Numbered from the stretch's first letter, positions 8,532 through 18,720 are shown. The stretch: DNA of 64,000 bases from Paracoccus aestuarii (GCF_028553885.1 NZ_CP067169.1:1073501-1137500), one strand, 5' to 3'. Notes: generated by a model from the sequence alone, not told the origin. Made by a program: numbers and translations.

Positions 8532-9035
8532 TTATTCGGCGGCCGGGGGGGCCAGCTTCTTGGTCCCGCCATTGTTCAGCGGATCCTCCTGGCGCTGGAC
8601 CGAGCCTTCGAAATGGGCGCCGGATTCGATCGCGATGGTCTTGTGGATGATGTCGCCCTCGACCCGGGCCGAGGCGGTCAGGCGCACCTTCAGCCCGCGC
8701 ACGCGGCCGATGACGCGGCCGTTGACGATGATGTCGTCGCCGACGATCTCGCCCTTGATGGTCGCGGATTCGCCGATGGTCAGCTGATGGGCGCGGATGT
8801 CGCCCTCGACCGTGCCCTCGATCTGGATGTCGCCCTGGGTCTTGATGTTGCCCGTCACCGTCAGGTCCGATGACAGGACCGACGGCGCCACGCGGGCGCG
8901 GGGTGCCGCGGCGGCGGCGGGCGCGGCGGGGCCGTCCTGGCCGCGTTCGGGCGCGGCGGCGGGGGCCGTGTCCTGGCCTGCGGGGGCGGCGGTCGGCGTC
9001 GGGCGGGTTTCGGTCACGCGGGTCTTACTGAACAT
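8532..9035 (-). CDS. Bactofilin (polymer-forming cytoskeletal protein)
   Basis: 167-residue bactofilin. A Pro/Ala-rich disordered N-terminal tail (about 50 residues) precedes the beta-helical core with repeats such as GDIQIEGTVEGDIRAHQLTIG and GEIVGDDIIVNGRVIGRVRG. Bactofilins self-assemble into filaments that position cell-wall enzymes. The start overlaps the M23 peptidase gene by 11 bases, the usual bactofilin-LytM partnership. A clear terminator follows. Confidence 0.93.
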   Translation of the reverse strand: MFSKTRVTETRPTPTAAPAGQDTAPAAAPERGQDGPAAPAAAAAPRARVAPSVLSSDLTVTGNIKTQGDIQIEGTVEGDIRAHQLTIGESATIKGEIVGDDIIVNGRVIGRVRGLKVRLTASARVEGDIIHKTIAIESGAHFEGSVQRQEDPLNNGGTKKLAPPAAE

Positions 9036-10314
9036 TTTCTGCTGCCTTGATGAAGCTCATCGGGTCCACGGCGCGACCGTTCATGCGCACCTCGTAATGC
9101 AGATGCGGCCCGGTCGAGCGTCCGGTATTCCCCATATCACCGATCCGCTCGCCTTGCGACACCCTTTGGCCGACTTTCACCCCGATGCGGTGCAGGTGGG
9201 CATAGCGGGTCTCGGTCCCCAGCTCGTGGCGGATCTTGATCAGGTTGCCATAGGCGCCCATCCGGCCGGCATAGGTCACCACGCCGTCGCCCGTGGCATA
9301 GATCGGCGTGCCCACCGGGCCGGCCATGTCGATGCCTTCATGCATGCGCCCCCACCGGCGGCCGAAGCCCGAGGTGAAGCGGAAATTCGCGGTGACCGGC
9401 ATCGCCAGCGGCAGCTTCTCCATGGCGATGCGATAGGTGTTCATCTGGTCCAGCGTCACGATGATCTGACGGGCCTTCTCCTCGGTGTCGGTCAGGGCGG
9501 CATTGCCGCGCGAGGAATAGGCCATCGGCGTCAGCGGACCGCCCTGGCCCGAATAGCCGCGGCGGATCGTGCGCAGCACGTCGTCGGGATTCATGCCGAC
9601 ATTGCGGAAGACCTGGTCCAGCGGCGCGACCGAGACGGTGACGGCGCTTTCCAGCTGGGACAGGATCTCGTCGTTGCGGGCCAGGATCTGGTCGCGCTCG
9701 GCGGTCAGTTCCTGGGCGGCCAGGCGGGCGGCCTCGGCCTCCTCGACGGCGCTGTGGCGCTGGTCGGCGGCCTGGCGCAGCTCGCCCGACAGGATGTCCA
9801 GCGCGACCGAGAATTCGGCGCTGCGATCGGGGGTCTGGGCGTCGGCATCGGCCGCATCGGCGGTGACCGTCAGGCGTTCGGCGGCGCTGTCGCGCAGGGT
9901 GGCCTGAACGGTGGACAGGCCCTTCTCGACCTCGCGGCGGCGTTCCTCGGATGCCATCAGCTGGCTCTGCATGGACGAGACCTGGTCCAGCGCGGCATTG
10001 AAGCGGGCCTGGGCCGCCAGCGCCTCGGCGGCGCGCGCATCGCGTTCGGCCTGCAGCTGGGTCAGGCGTTCCTCGAAGGCGATGTTGCCCTGCTGGATGC
10101 TGTCGCGCGACTGGCCGGTGCTGATCGCGTCGATCACCAGGAACGAGCTGGCGACCAGCGTCCAGCCAAAGACCAGGGTGATCCCGCTGATCCCCGCCAG
10201 CTGCGTCACGGGACGCAGGCGGATATAGCGGGCGCTGTCATCGGAGCGAAGGAAAAGCCGCTGCTCGGGAAGCCACTTTGCAAGCGACGCGTTCAATCGA
10301 TCCATCATCGGCAT
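9025..10314 (-). CDS. M23-family (LytM-type) metallopeptidase with coiled coil
   Basis: 429-residue envelope protein: one membrane segment near residues 42-62 (GISGITLVFGWTLVASSFLVI), a long coiled-coil region (about 80-200) rich in Ala, Glu, Gln and Arg, and a C-terminal LytM/M23 domain with zinc ligands in HEGIDMAGP and HLHYEV and the GNTGRSTGPH segment. The motifs appear complete, so it may be an active peptidoglycan endopeptidase. The N-terminal part matches the DUF5930 arrangement seen in Rhodobacterales. Start could be the second Met; difference is trivial. It is cotranscribed with the bactofilin gene, which probably localises it. Confidence 0.93.
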   Translation of the reverse strand: MPMMDRLNASLAKWLPEQRLFLRSDDSARYIRLRPVTQLAGISGITLVFGWTLVASSFLVIDAISTGQSRDSIQQGNIAFEERLTQLQAERDARAAEALAAQARFNAALDQVSSMQSQLMASEERRREVEKGLSTVQATLRDSAAERLTVTADAADADAQTPDRSAEFSVALDILSGELRQAADQRHSAVEEAEAARLAAQELTAERDQILARNDEILSQLESAVTVSVAPLDQVFRNVGMNPDDVLRTIRRGYSGQGGPLTPMAYSSRGNAALTDTEEKARQIIVTLDQMNTYRIAMEKLPLAMPVTANFRFTSGFGRRWGRMHEGIDMAGPVGTPIYATGDGVVTYAGRMGAYGNLIKIRHELGTETRYAHLHRIGVKVGQRVSQGERIGDMGNTGRSTGPHLHYEVRMNGRAVDPMSFIKAAENVQ

Positions 10315-10500
10315 GGTCAGTCACTGTCCCCCGAAAGCGCGCCTTGTCGAAAACCGCGGCGCGTTGGTTCCGTTCGGGGAGTGGTAAACAGCACCTGTGG
10401 CGGCTTGGCAACAGCGCGCCGGAACCGGGTTCCGTCGAATGGCGGAACCCCGCCCCCATCGGCGGATCATCGCCTATGGGTTGTGGGCCGCCGAAAATCA

Positions 10501-11898
10501 TCAAGTGATTTCATAGGGCAGCGGGCCATCACGATCCTGCGGGATGCGCAGGGGCCGGTCGATGGGCGGCACGGATCGCTGGTGGCAATCCGGGCGCGGG
10601 CAGATCCGGCAGGAAATCCCGATCGGCTGATAGGCGCGCGGCTTGGTCACGTCCAGCCCGTCGGCATAGACCAGGGCCGCGGCATGGGCGACCTCGACCC
10701 CCAGGCCGATGGCGAAGCGGCGGACGGGCGCGTTGAAGGCGCCCGCATGTTTCGACACGTCGCGCGCCAGCAGCAGATAGCGCACCCCGTCCGGCGTCTC
10801 GGCCAGCTGGCGCAGGAATCGGCCGGGCTGTTCGAAGGCCTGATGCACGTTCCACAGCGGGCAGGCTCCGCCGAAGCGCGCGAATTGCAGCCGGGTGGCG
10901 GAGTGGCGCTTGGTGATCGTGCCCGCCTGATCGACCCGGACGAAGAAGAACGGCACCCCCTTGGCGCCCGGCCGCTGCATCGTGGACAGCCGGTGGGCCA
11001 CCTGTTCCAGCGAGGCGCCGAACAGGTGGGACAGCCGCTCCAGGTCGTGGCGTTCGGTCTGGGCGGCGGCCAGGAAGGCGCGATAGGGCATCATCGCCGC
11101 CCCCGCGAAATAGTTCGCCATGCCGAGCCGCGCGATCTGGCGCGCCGTGGGGCTGCGGAACCGCGCCAGGTCCAGCGTCGCCTCCAGCAGATCGGATTGG
11201 CGTTCCAGCGCGACCAGATGAAGGATCTGGAACAGCCGCGTGGGCGCCTCGGCGGCGGCATTGACCAGCAGCCGGTCGCGGTCGCGGCGAAAGACGGAAT
11301 TGGCGGGCAGCTCGGTCAGCTGGACGCGGATGCCCTTGGCGGCCAAGGCCGCGACCGCCAGCGCCCAGAGGTCCTGGCGCGGCCCGTCGGGACAGGCGAA
11401 GCGTTCCGCCGCCCGGTCCACGGCGTCGATGTAGTTGTCGCAGTAATGGAAGAAGTCGCGCACCTCCTCCCAAGGGGTGGTCAGGCTGTTCTGGCCGGCG
11501 GCGCCGATGGCCTCGTCCAGGGCGGCCAAGCGCTCCTGCCCCTCGCGATGGGCGCGGTAGAGGTCGAGGAAGGCGCGGGCCAGGACGGGGGCGTTGGTCG
11601 CGGCCAGGCGCAGATCGGCCAAGGGCGGCGCGCTGTCGAAGAGCGGGTCGGCCAAGGCCTCCTGCATGTCGATGACCATGCGTTCGGCATCGCCCGCGGC
11701 CAGGGTGGTCAGGTCCACGCCGAATTCCTGCGCCAGCCGCAGCAGGACGCCCGCGCTGATGGGGCGGTGGTTGTTCTCCATCTGGGACAGATAGGGCAGG
11801 GAGACGCCCAGCTTTTCGGAAAAGCGGCGTTGGGTCAGGGCGGCGCGGGCGCGGGTCTCGCGGAGCGCGCTGCCGGCATAGATCTTCTGCGTGGCCAT
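10501..11898 (-). CDS. XRE-family regulator of the ScfR/RamB short-chain acyl type
   Basis: 465-residue transcription factor with an N-terminal HTH (LRETRARAALTQRRFSEKLGVSLPYLSQMENNHRPIS), a middle IrrE-like/short-chain-fatty-acyl sensing region, and a C-terminal cysteine cluster (SCRICPRPDCHQR) typical of the ScfR/RamB/PrpR group. These proteins control glyoxylate-cycle, methylcitrate or acyl-CoA genes in response to acyl-CoA. No target gene is adjacent. The 186-base gap to the M23 gene holds no other recognised gene. Confidence 0.88.
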   Translation of the reverse strand: MATQKIYAGSALRETRARAALTQRRFSEKLGVSLPYLSQMENNHRPISAGVLLRLAQEFGVDLTTLAAGDAERMVIDMQEALADPLFDSAPPLADLRLAATNAPVLARAFLDLYRAHREGQERLAALDEAIGAAGQNSLTTPWEEVRDFFHYCDNYIDAVDRAAERFACPDGPRQDLWALAVAALAAKGIRVQLTELPANSVFRRDRDRLLVNAAAEAPTRLFQILHLVALERQSDLLEATLDLARFRSPTARQIARLGMANYFAGAAMMPYRAFLAAAQTERHDLERLSHLFGASLEQVAHRLSTMQRPGAKGVPFFFVRVDQAGTITKRHSATRLQFARFGGACPLWNVHQAFEQPGRFLRQLAETPDGVRYLLLARDVSKHAGAFNAPVRRFAIGLGVEVAHAAALVYADGLDVTKPRAYQPIGISCRICPRPDCHQRSVPPIDRPLRIPQDRDGPLPYEIT

Positions 11899-11959
11899 GA
11901 TCGCGTCCCCCCGGTTTGCAAACCACCTCTAGCCGCTGCAAACGGGGGGCGGCAAGGGA

Positions 11960-13144
11960 TCAGGCGGGGTCCAGCCGGGCCTGCCTGCGATAGACCCAGC
12001 CTATGGCCAGCAGCGATCCGAAGGCCGATCCGGCCATGATCGCCAGCAGCGGGGTCGCACCGCTGCCCGGCTGCAGCAGCGCCCCGGCCAAGGCCGACAG
12101 CGCGGCACCCCCCGCGACGGCCAAGGCCCCGCCCAGGCCCGATGCGGTGCCCGCCAGTTCGGGGCGCACGCTCATCATCCCGGCATTGGCATTGGGCAGG
12201 ACCATGCCGTTGCCCAGCCCCATCAGGGCGATGGCGCCGAAGAAGATCGCGGGCCGGGTCCGGCCCAGCAGGTCGACCGCCAGCGCCACGCCGAGCGCGG
12301 CGAGGCAGATCACCGCGCCGATCAGGATCATGCGGTTCAGCCCCAGTCCCTGGGACAGCCGCGCCGAGGCGAAATTGCCCAGGATGTATCCGATCGAGGG
12401 GGCGGCGAACCAGTATCCGACCTGGGCGGGCGTCAGGCCGAAGACCTGGTCGCCCACGAAGGGCGCCCCGCCCAGATAGGCGAAGAACGCCCCGGAGGAG
12501 AGGGTCGCGGCCAGGCAATAGCCCCAGAACCTGTGGGACCGCGCCAGGATGGGATAGTTCACCATCTGGGTGCGCAGGCTCATCCCGCCGCCGCGGACGG
12601 TCTCGCCCATGTCGCGGAAGGCCAGGATCAGGACGGCGATGCCCAGCAGGCCCATGACCGCGAAATTGGCCTGCCAGCCGAACAGTTCGTCCAGAACGCC
12701 GCCAAAGACAGGCGCCATCATCGGCACCACCGCCATGCCCATGGTGACATAGCCCAGCATCGAGGCCGCCCGGTCGCCGTCATAGAGATCGCGGATCACC
12801 GCGCGCGGGACCAGCATGCAGACGGTGATCACCGATTGCAGCAGGCGGAAGATCAGGAAGGTCGTGGCGGTGGTGGCCAGAAGTGTGCCGATCGTCGCCA
12901 AGAGGAAGCCCGCCAGGCCCCAGAGGACGATGGGCCTGCGCCCGAAGCGGTCGCTGAGCGGGCCGCCCAGCAGCTGGAGCACAGCGCTGGCCCCGATATA
13001 GGCCGAAACGGAGAGCTGCATCACCCCGTAATCCACGTCGAAATCCCGCGCCATGCCGGGCAGCGAGGGCAAAAAGACGTTCATCGACAAGGCCGAGACG
13101 CCGGACAGGGCGACGAGGGTCAGCAGGTGCGGAGCGGTGCGCAT
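11960..13144 (-). CDS. Bcr/CflA-type MFS drug-efflux transporter
   Basis: 394-residue major facilitator with 12 predicted membrane segments. The motif A region LGGPLSDRFGRRPIVLWG and PRAVIRDLYDGDRAASMLGYVTMGMAVVPMMAPVFGG (motif C area) place it in the Bcr/CflA drug:H+ antiporter subfamily. It is monocistronic; next upstream is the IS1182 relic. A second member of the same subfamily is at 37906-39126. Confidence 0.9.
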   Translation of the reverse strand: MRTAPHLLTLVALSGVSALSMNVFLPSLPGMARDFDVDYGVMQLSVSAYIGASAVLQLLGGPLSDRFGRRPIVLWGLAGFLLATIGTLLATTATTFLIFRLLQSVITVCMLVPRAVIRDLYDGDRAASMLGYVTMGMAVVPMMAPVFGGVLDELFGWQANFAVMGLLGIAVLILAFRDMGETVRGGGMSLRTQMVNYPILARSHRFWGYCLAATLSSGAFFAYLGGAPFVGDQVFGLTPAQVGYWFAAPSIGYILGNFASARLSQGLGLNRMILIGAVICLAALGVALAVDLLGRTRPAIFFGAIALMGLGNGMVLPNANAGMMSVRPELAGTASGLGGALAVAGGAALSALAGALLQPGSGATPLLAIMAGSAFGSLLAIGWVYRRQARLDPA

Positions 13145-13243
13145 GGGCGGGAAACCTTCGGGTGGGCGGATGCATGATCTGCAAATCCGTTCCGATGCAT
13201 AGCCCGCCGTTCGGCACGGCGCCAGAGGGGCGGGGCCGAGCCT

Positions 13244-14921
13244 GTGTCAAAACCCGTCGCTGTGCTATGCTTTCCTGACGTCGGGAGGGCAGTCCATGAC
13301 CGGTTTCATTGAAGGCGTGCAGCGCAGCCAGACATCGCTGTTCCTGGATCGGCTCGATGACTGGATCGGCGAGGATGATCTTGTCCGCGTCGTTGATTTG
13401 TTCGTCGATGAGCTTGATTTGGCCGCTCTCGGGTTCGGTCGCGCCGTGGCTGCAAGAACGGGGCGGCTGGGTTATCATCCGGCGACGCTCTTGAAGCTCT
13501 TCATCTACGGCTATCTGAACCGCATCCCCTCCAGCCGGCGGCTCGAGCGCGAGGCCGGGCGCAATGTCGAGGTGATGTGGCTGACGGGGCGTCTTGTGCC
13601 CGACCACAAGACGATCGCGGAGTTCCGGCGCACGAACGGCAGTGCCATCCGCAAGACCTGCGCGCAGTTCGTGGAGCTATGCCGCCGGATCGGCGTGCTG
13701 AAGGGCGACTGCGTTGCCATCGGCGGCAGCAAGTTCAAGGCGGTGAACAATGAGGCCGCGAACGCCACTGGTCCGAGAGAGCGGCCGAATGACAGGAACC
13801 TCACCAGAAACAGGATCGCCAGCCGCTTGGCCCATTTGGAGGCCGATGTCTAACGCTACATCGACGAGATGGTGCGCATCGACCGTCAGCAGGAAGGCGA
13901 GGCGCGGGCCGAGCGGGTGCAGCACCTCGGCCGCCGCTATGGCCGTATCCGGCAGGAAATCGCCCGGCTGAAGGAGATGGACAAGGCTTTGGCCGATGCC
14001 CCGGACGGACAGATCTCCCTGACCGACCCGGACTCCCGCGCGAATTGCGACCAGCGCCCGGCACAGCGGCATGGTCGGCTACAACGTCTAGAGCGCGGTT
14101 GACACGGACACCCACCTGATCGTCGCGCACGAGGTCACCAACCAGGGCTTCGACCGCGACCAGCTCAGCCCGATGGCGGTCGCGGCCACGGAGGCGTTAC
14201 GGCGCGATGCGCTGCACGCCATTGCTGACAAGGGCTATTTCAGCGGCCCCGAGATCCTGGCCTGCCACGATGCGGGCATCACCACGACCGTGCCGCGCCC
14301 GGCCACCTCGGGCAATGCTGCCAAAGGAATGTATGTGAAGGCCGACTTCACCTACGACGCCGAGCGCGATGTCTATATCTGCCCGGCCGGCGAGGAGTTG
14401 ACCTATCGCAGCACCCGCGAAGAGCGCGGCGTTCAAATCCGACGATATTGGGTCAACGGTTGCCAGACCTGCCCCATCCAGAGCCGATGCACCACCGGCA
14501 CCGAGCGCAGAATCCCCCGGTGGGAGCACGAGGGCCTGGTCGATGCGGCCATCCAGAGGCGCGGCCGTGATCCCGATCCAATGACCCTGCGCCGCTGCAC
14601 GGTCGAACACCCCTTCGGCGCGATCAAGGCCTGGATGGGCCACACCCACCTCCTGACGCGGCGGCTGAAAAATGTGCGCAGCGAGATGGCGCTGCAGGTG
14701 CTGGCCTACAACATCAAGCGGATGGTGGCGCTGATCGGCATCCGGCGGCTGATGCAGGCCATCAAGGAATGATTGCCGCTCCGTAGCCCCTTGCGGTGCC
14801 TCCGGGGCACTCATGCCAGCCATTCGGCTGAACGACCAGCTCATCTGCCGGAAACCGGTGGAGCAACTCAAACCACCCGGAAGCGTCACGCCGCGCCGCC
14901 GCGCTGGCCGAGTTTTGACAC
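13244..14921 (+). mobile_element. IS1182-family insertion sequence, inactive
   Basis: About 1.68 kb bounded by terminal inverted repeats beginning GTGTCAAAACCCG on the left (13244) and GTGTCAAAACTCG read inward from the right end (14921). One broken transposase gene occupies the interior. No convincing target duplication is visible in the flanks. The right end lies 11 bases from GC-rich repeat copy B. Confidence 0.8.
13296..14772 (+). pseudogene. IS1182-family transposase, disrupted
   Basis: The N-terminal part (MTGFIEGVQRSQTSLFLDRL..., with LGYHPATLLKLFIYGYLNR and PDHKTIAEFRRTN) ends at an in-frame TAA at 13851-13853, where family members read through with a Glu-like codon. The frame continues to about 14040, where a frameshift is needed to reach GMVGYNV; a TAG at 14089-14091 then replaces the Gln of the DDE-domain segment. 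The C-terminal part from 14173 (ADKGYFSGPEIL, CTVEHPFGAIKAWMG) is well preserved. Three independent lesions mean no transposase is made. Confidence 0.9.
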
Positions 14922-14932
14922 GGGATCGGCCG

Positions 14933-15012
14933 TTTGCGTCCCGCGGCGCAGCGGGGGGCGCCGCCCCCCGGGCCCCCCGCCGGTGGGGGCGGTGCCCCCT
15001 CCGGGCCGCCCC
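14933..15012 (+). repeat. GC-rich hairpin repeat, copy B
   Basis: Begins TTTGCGTCCCGCGGCG and carries GGGGGGCGCC...GCCCCCCGGG hairpin arms followed by a second G/C-run palindrome, making it longer than the other copies. It lies between the IS1182 end and the DUF486 gene stop. Confidence 0.7.
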
Positions 15013-15028
15013 CGATCCGTTGAGGGGA

Positions 15029-15382
15029 TCAGCTGAAGTCGTGGAAGATGAACCAGGCGCCGAGGCAGATCAGCGAGAAGCCGACGCCATGCTGCCAGCC
15101 CAGCTTTTCGTCCAGATAGACCCAGGAGAAGATCGCGAAGACCGAGAGGCTGATGACCTCCTGGATGGTCTTGAGCTGGGCGGCGCTGAAATGACCGTGG
15201 CCGATGCGGTTGGCGGGCACCTGCGCCAGATATTCGAAGAAGGCGATGCCCCAGCTGATGAAGATCACCGTCACCAGCGGCGCGGTCTTGAACTTCAGGT
15301 GGCCGTACCACGCGACCGTCATGAAGACGTTCGACAGCAGCAGCAGCAGGCCGATCGTGGCGACCGGGATCGGCAGGGTCAT
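15029..15382 (-). CDS. DUF486 small membrane protein (DMT-like)
   Basis: 117-residue protein with four membrane segments (IGLLLLLSNVFMTVAWYGHL; LVTVIFISWGIAFFEYLAQV; LSVFAIFSWVYLDEKL; GVGFSLICLGAWFIFH). The VPANRIGH and VISLSVFAIFSW segments are signatures of DUF486, a family related to small drug/metabolite transporters with unknown substrate. Start at 15382 rather than 15418 avoids overlap with dnaB; the gap to dnaB's stop is four bases, so it is the downstream gene of a dnaB transcript. Confidence 0.88.
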   Translation of the reverse strand: MTLPIPVATIGLLLLLSNVFMTVAWYGHLKFKTAPLVTVIFISWGIAFFEYLAQVPANRIGHGHFSAAQLKTIQEVISLSVFAIFSWVYLDEKLGWQHGVGFSLICLGAWFIFHDFS

Positions 15383-15386
15383 GGGA

Positions 15387-16874
15387 TCAGTCCCACTGGC
15401 TCTGACGGTCGCGGGCAAGGTTGCCGAAGCGGGTGAACTGGCCCTCGAAGGCCAGTTCGACCGTGCCGATGGGGCCGTGGCGCTGCTTGCCGAGGATCAC
15501 CTCGGCCTTGCCGTGGACGGCCTCCATCACCTGCTGCCATTTGGCCATGGCGTCCAGGTCGCTGTCCGAGGGCTTTTCGCGTTCCTTGTAATATTCCTCG
15601 CGGAAGACGAACATCACGATGTCGGCGTCCTGTTCGATCGAGCCGGATTCGCGCAGGTCGGACAGCTGGGGGCGCTTGTCCTCGCGGTTCTCGACCTGGC
15701 GCGACAGCTGCGACAGGGCGATGACGGGGATGTTCAGCTCCTTGGCGATGGCCTTGAGGCCTTGGGTGATCTCGGAGACCTCGTTCACGCGGCTGTCCTT
15801 GGCGGTCGCGGCCTTCAAAAGCTGCAGGTAGTCGACCATCAGCACGTCCAGACCGTGGGTCCGCTTGAGTTTCCGCGCCCGGGCGGCCAGCTGGTTGATC
15901 GGCAAAGCGGGCGTGTCGTCGATGAAGAGCGGGCAGTTCTGCAGCGCATGCGCCGCCTCGACGAAGCGGCGGAACTCGCCCTCGTCCATGTTGCCCGAGC
16001 GGATGCGTTCCGAGGGCACCTCGGCGGCCTCGGACAGGATGCGCGCGGCCAGCTGTTCGGCGGACATCTCGAGGCTGAAGAAGCCCACGACGCCGCCTTC
16101 GATCGCGCCTTGGGTGCCGTCGGGCTTTTCGCCCAGCTTATGGGCCTTGGCGATGTTGAAGGCGATGTTTGTGGCCAGCGAGGTCTTGCCCATCGACGGG
16201 CGCCCGGCCAGGATGATCAGGTCCGAATTGTTCAGACCCCCCATCTTGGCATCCAGGTCGATCAGCCCGGTCGAGATCCCCGACAGCTTGCCGTCGCGCT
16301 GATAGGCGGCATTGGCGACCTGCACGGCGCCGGTCACCGCCTTGAGGAAGCTCTGGAATCCGCGTTCGGCGGTGCCGGCCTCGCCCAGCTTGTAGAGCGT
16401 CTGTTCGGCGGCCTTGATCTGCTCCTCGGCATCGTCGCCGACCTCCACGGACTGGGCGCGGGCGGCGATGTCCTGGCCCAGCTGCATCAGCTCGCGCCGC
16501 AGGGCGAATTCGCGGATCATCTGGGCATAGTCGCGCGCGGCATAGGCGCTGATCGCCGCCGCGGCCATGCGGGCCAGATAGGCGGGGCCGCCCAGTTCCT
16601 TCAGCCCCTCGTCATTCTCAAGGAATGCCTTGATCGTGACCGGGCTGGCCAGCGCGTTCCTGCGGATGCGTTCGGCGCAGATGTCGAAGATGCGGGCATG
16701 GACCGGGTGGTAGAAATGGTCCGACTTGATGATCTGGCTGACCCGGTCGAAGACGTCGTTATTCGTCAGCAGCGCGCCCAGCAGCTGCTGTTCGGCCTCC
16801 AGCGAATAGGGGACGGCCTGCTTGTCGTCCTGGCCTTCGGTCTGTCCGGGGGTGATCACGCGCAAGCCGGTCAT
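15387..16874 (-). CDS. dnaB: Replicative DNA helicase DnaB
   Basis: 495-residue hexameric helicase that unwinds DNA at the replication fork. N-terminal DnaB domain (PYSLEAEQQLLGALLTNNDVFD), RecA-like C-terminal domain with Walker A AGRPSMGKTSLA, FFSLEMSAEQL, and VLMVDYLQLL (Walker B). Length is normal. A perfect DnaA box lies upstream at 16992-17000. The DUF486 gene follows after four bases. Confidence 0.97.
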   Translation of the reverse strand: MTGLRVITPGQTEGQDDKQAVPYSLEAEQQLLGALLTNNDVFDRVSQIIKSDHFYHPVHARIFDICAERIRRNALASPVTIKAFLENDEGLKELGGPAYLARMAAAAISAYAARDYAQMIREFALRRELMQLGQDIAARAQSVEVGDDAEEQIKAAEQTLYKLGEAGTAERGFQSFLKAVTGAVQVANAAYQRDGKLSGISTGLIDLDAKMGGLNNSDLIILAGRPSMGKTSLATNIAFNIAKAHKLGEKPDGTQGAIEGGVVGFFSLEMSAEQLAARILSEAAEVPSERIRSGNMDEGEFRRFVEAAHALQNCPLFIDDTPALPINQLAARARKLKRTHGLDVLMVDYLQLLKAATAKDSRVNEVSEITQGLKAIAKELNIPVIALSQLSRQVENREDKRPQLSDLRESGSIEQDADIVMFVFREEYYKEREKPSDSDLDAMAKWQQVMEAVHGKAEVILGKQRHGPIGTVELAFEGQFTRFGNLARDRQSQWD

Positions 16875-16991
16875 GGTCGTGCCTGTCTTTCATTGGGTTC
16901 GGGCCTCGGGGCCGGGGGCCAGCCTAGCGCAAGAGGCCGGGCGTTGAAATTGCCTGGCCCCGGTTTTCGGTGCATGAAGCTGTGGACAGCC

Positions 16992-17000
16992 TGTGGATAA
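16992..17000 (-). promoter_or_regulatory. Consensus DnaA box upstream of dnaB
   Basis: TGTGGATAA on the + strand is the perfect DnaA box TTATCCACA on the minus strand, about 118 bases upstream of the dnaB start. A weaker CTGTCCACA match is at 16981-16989. It sits between pyrE's stop and dnaB's start. Confidence 0.55.
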
Positions 17001-17008
17001 GTCGCGGC

Positions 17009-17680
17009 TCAGCCGTTTGCCGCCTGCCAGGCGCGCGGATCGGTCAGGAAGGCCTCGACCTCGGTCAGGGTCGCCTCGTCGAAGGCGCCTTGGGCGCGGG
17101 CCTCGGCCAGAACGTCCCACCAGGTGCAGAGGTGATGCAGCTGGACGCCGTGATCGGCCAGGCGCTGCGTGGTCTCGGGGAAGATGCCGTAATAGAAGAT
17201 CACCGCCGTATGGGCGCAACTCGCCCCCGTCTCGCGGATTGCGTCGACGAAGGACAGCTTGCTGCCGCCATCGGTGGTCAGATCCTCGACCAGCAGGACG
17301 CGGCTCCCTTCGGTCATCACGCCCTCGATCCGCGCGTTGCGGCCGTAACCTTTCGGCTTTTTCCGCACATAGGTCATCGGCAGGCCGAGACGCTCGGCCA
17401 CCAGCGCGCCGAAGGGGATGCCTGCGGTTTCACCGCCCGCCACGTTGTCGAAGGCTTCGAAGCCCGCATCGCGCATGACGGTCGCGGCCATGAAATCCAT
17501 CAGCGTGCTGCGGACGCGCGGAAAGCTGATAATGCGGCGGCAATCGACATAGGTCGGGCCCTTGAGACCCGAGGCATAGGTGAAGGGCTGGGCCGCGTTG
17601 AAATCGACGGCCTTGATCTCCAACAGCATCCGGGCGGTCAGGCGGGCGATCTCCTCGCGGGCGGGGAAGGTCAGGCTCAT
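17009..17680 (-). CDS. pyrE: Orotate phosphoribosyltransferase
   Basis: 223-residue enzyme that joins orotate and PRPP to form OMP in pyrimidine synthesis. The PRPP-binding loop [14 protein letters not shown] and the [14 protein letters not shown] flexible loop are present; [13 protein letters not shown] is a conserved N-terminal segment. The start codon overlaps the pyrC stop by four bases (ATGA), so pyrC-pyrE form an operon. Confidence 0.95.
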   Translation of the reverse strand: MSLTFPAREEIARLTARMLLEIKAVDFNAAQPFTYASGLKGPTYVDCRRIISFPRVRSTLMDFMAATVMRDAGFEAFDNVAGGETAGIPFGALVAERLGLPMTYVRKKPKGYGRNARIEGVMTEGSRVLLVEDLTTDGGSKLSFVDAIRETGASCAHTAVIFYYGIFPETTQRLADHGVQLHHLCTWWDVLAEARAQGAFDEATLTEVEAFLTDPRAWQAANG

Positions 17681-18720
17681 TGGTCCTCCAGATGCCAGTA
17701 AAGCGGAAAGCCGGGGTCGAAGACGGTCACCGTCTCCGCGCCTGCGGTGATCTGCGTGGGGTATTCGGCAGGGGTGTCGCGGCGGGTCAGGGTGATGCGG
17801 TCGGCGTTCGGCGCCATGCGATAGAAGGCCGCGCCGTTCAGGCTGGTGAAGGCCTCCAACCGGTCCACCGCGCCCTCATCCTCGAAGACCTGGGCCAGGA
17901 TCGACATGGTGTTGGGCGCAGTGAAGCAGCCTGCGCAGCCGCAGGGCTGCAGCTTGGCCGCATCGGTATGCGGTGCGCTGTCGGTGCCGAGGAAGAACCG
18001 CGCATCGCCCGAGGTCGCGGCCTCGCGCAGCGCCAGGCGGTGGGATTCGCGTTTCGCGACCGGCAGGCAGTAGTAATGCGGCCTGATGCCGCCCGCCAGG
18101 ATGGCGTTGCGGTTGATGACCAGGTGATGCGTGGTGATCGTCGCGCCCAGGTTGTCGCCGCCTGCGCGGGCGTAATCGACGCCCTGCGAGGTGGTGATGT
18201 GCTCCATCACCACGCGCAGGCCCGGCGTGCGGCGGCGCAGCGGGTCCAGGACGGTGTCGATGAACACCGCCTCGCGGTCGAAGATGTCGACCGACGGGTC
18301 GGTGACCTCTCCGTGGACGCACAGGGTCACGCCCGCCTCGGCCATCGCCTCCAGCACGGGCTGGACGCGGTCGAAATCGGTGACCCCCGAGGCGCTGTTC
18401 GTCGTGGCCCCCGCCGGATAGAGCTTGACCGCCCGGATGATCCCGTCCCGAAACGCGGCCACCACATCGGCGGCATCCGTCGTGTCGGTCAGATAGAGCA
18501 CCATCTGCGGGTCCAGCGCGGCACCCGGCGGCAGGGCCGCGCGGATGCGGTCGCGATAGGCGGCGGCCTGCGCGCCGGTCGTGACCGGCGGCACCAGGTT
18601 GGGCATGATGATCGCGCGGCCGAAGCCTGCGGAATGCGGCGCGACCGCGGCCAGCATCGCGCCGTCGCGCAGATGCAGGTGCCAGTCGTCCGGGCGGCGA
18701 AGGGTCAGCGTCTGTGTCAT
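17677..18720 (-). CDS. pyrC: Dihydroorotase (class II)
   Basis: 347-residue zinc amidohydrolase closing carbamoyl-aspartate to dihydroorotate. [10 protein letters not shown] carries the HxH metal ligands, [15 protein letters not shown] the carbamylated lysine, and EHITT and TDSAPHT further active-site residues, all typical of the short E. coli-type enzyme. Start at 18720 matches the family ([16 protein letters not shown]); the much longer upstream reading crosses the divergent small gene and is rejected. Operon with pyrE through an ATGA overlap. Confidence 0.96.
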   Translation of the reverse strand: MTQTLTLRRPDDWHLHLRDGAMLAAVAPHSAGFGRAIIMPNLVPPVTTGAQAAAYRDRIRAALPPGAALDPQMVLYLTDTTDAADVVAAFRDGIIRAVKLYPAGATTNSASGVTDFDRVQPVLEAMAEAGVTLCVHGEVTDPSVDIFDREAVFIDTVLDPLRRRTPGLRVVMEHITTSQGVDYARAGGDNLGATITTHHLVINRNAILAGGIRPHYYCLPVAKRESHRLALREAATSGDARFFLGTDSAPHTDAAKLQPCGCAGCFTAPNTMSILAQVFEDEGAVDRLEAFTSLNGAAFYRMAPNADRITLTRRDTPAEYPTQITAGAETVTVFDPGFPLYWHLEDQ

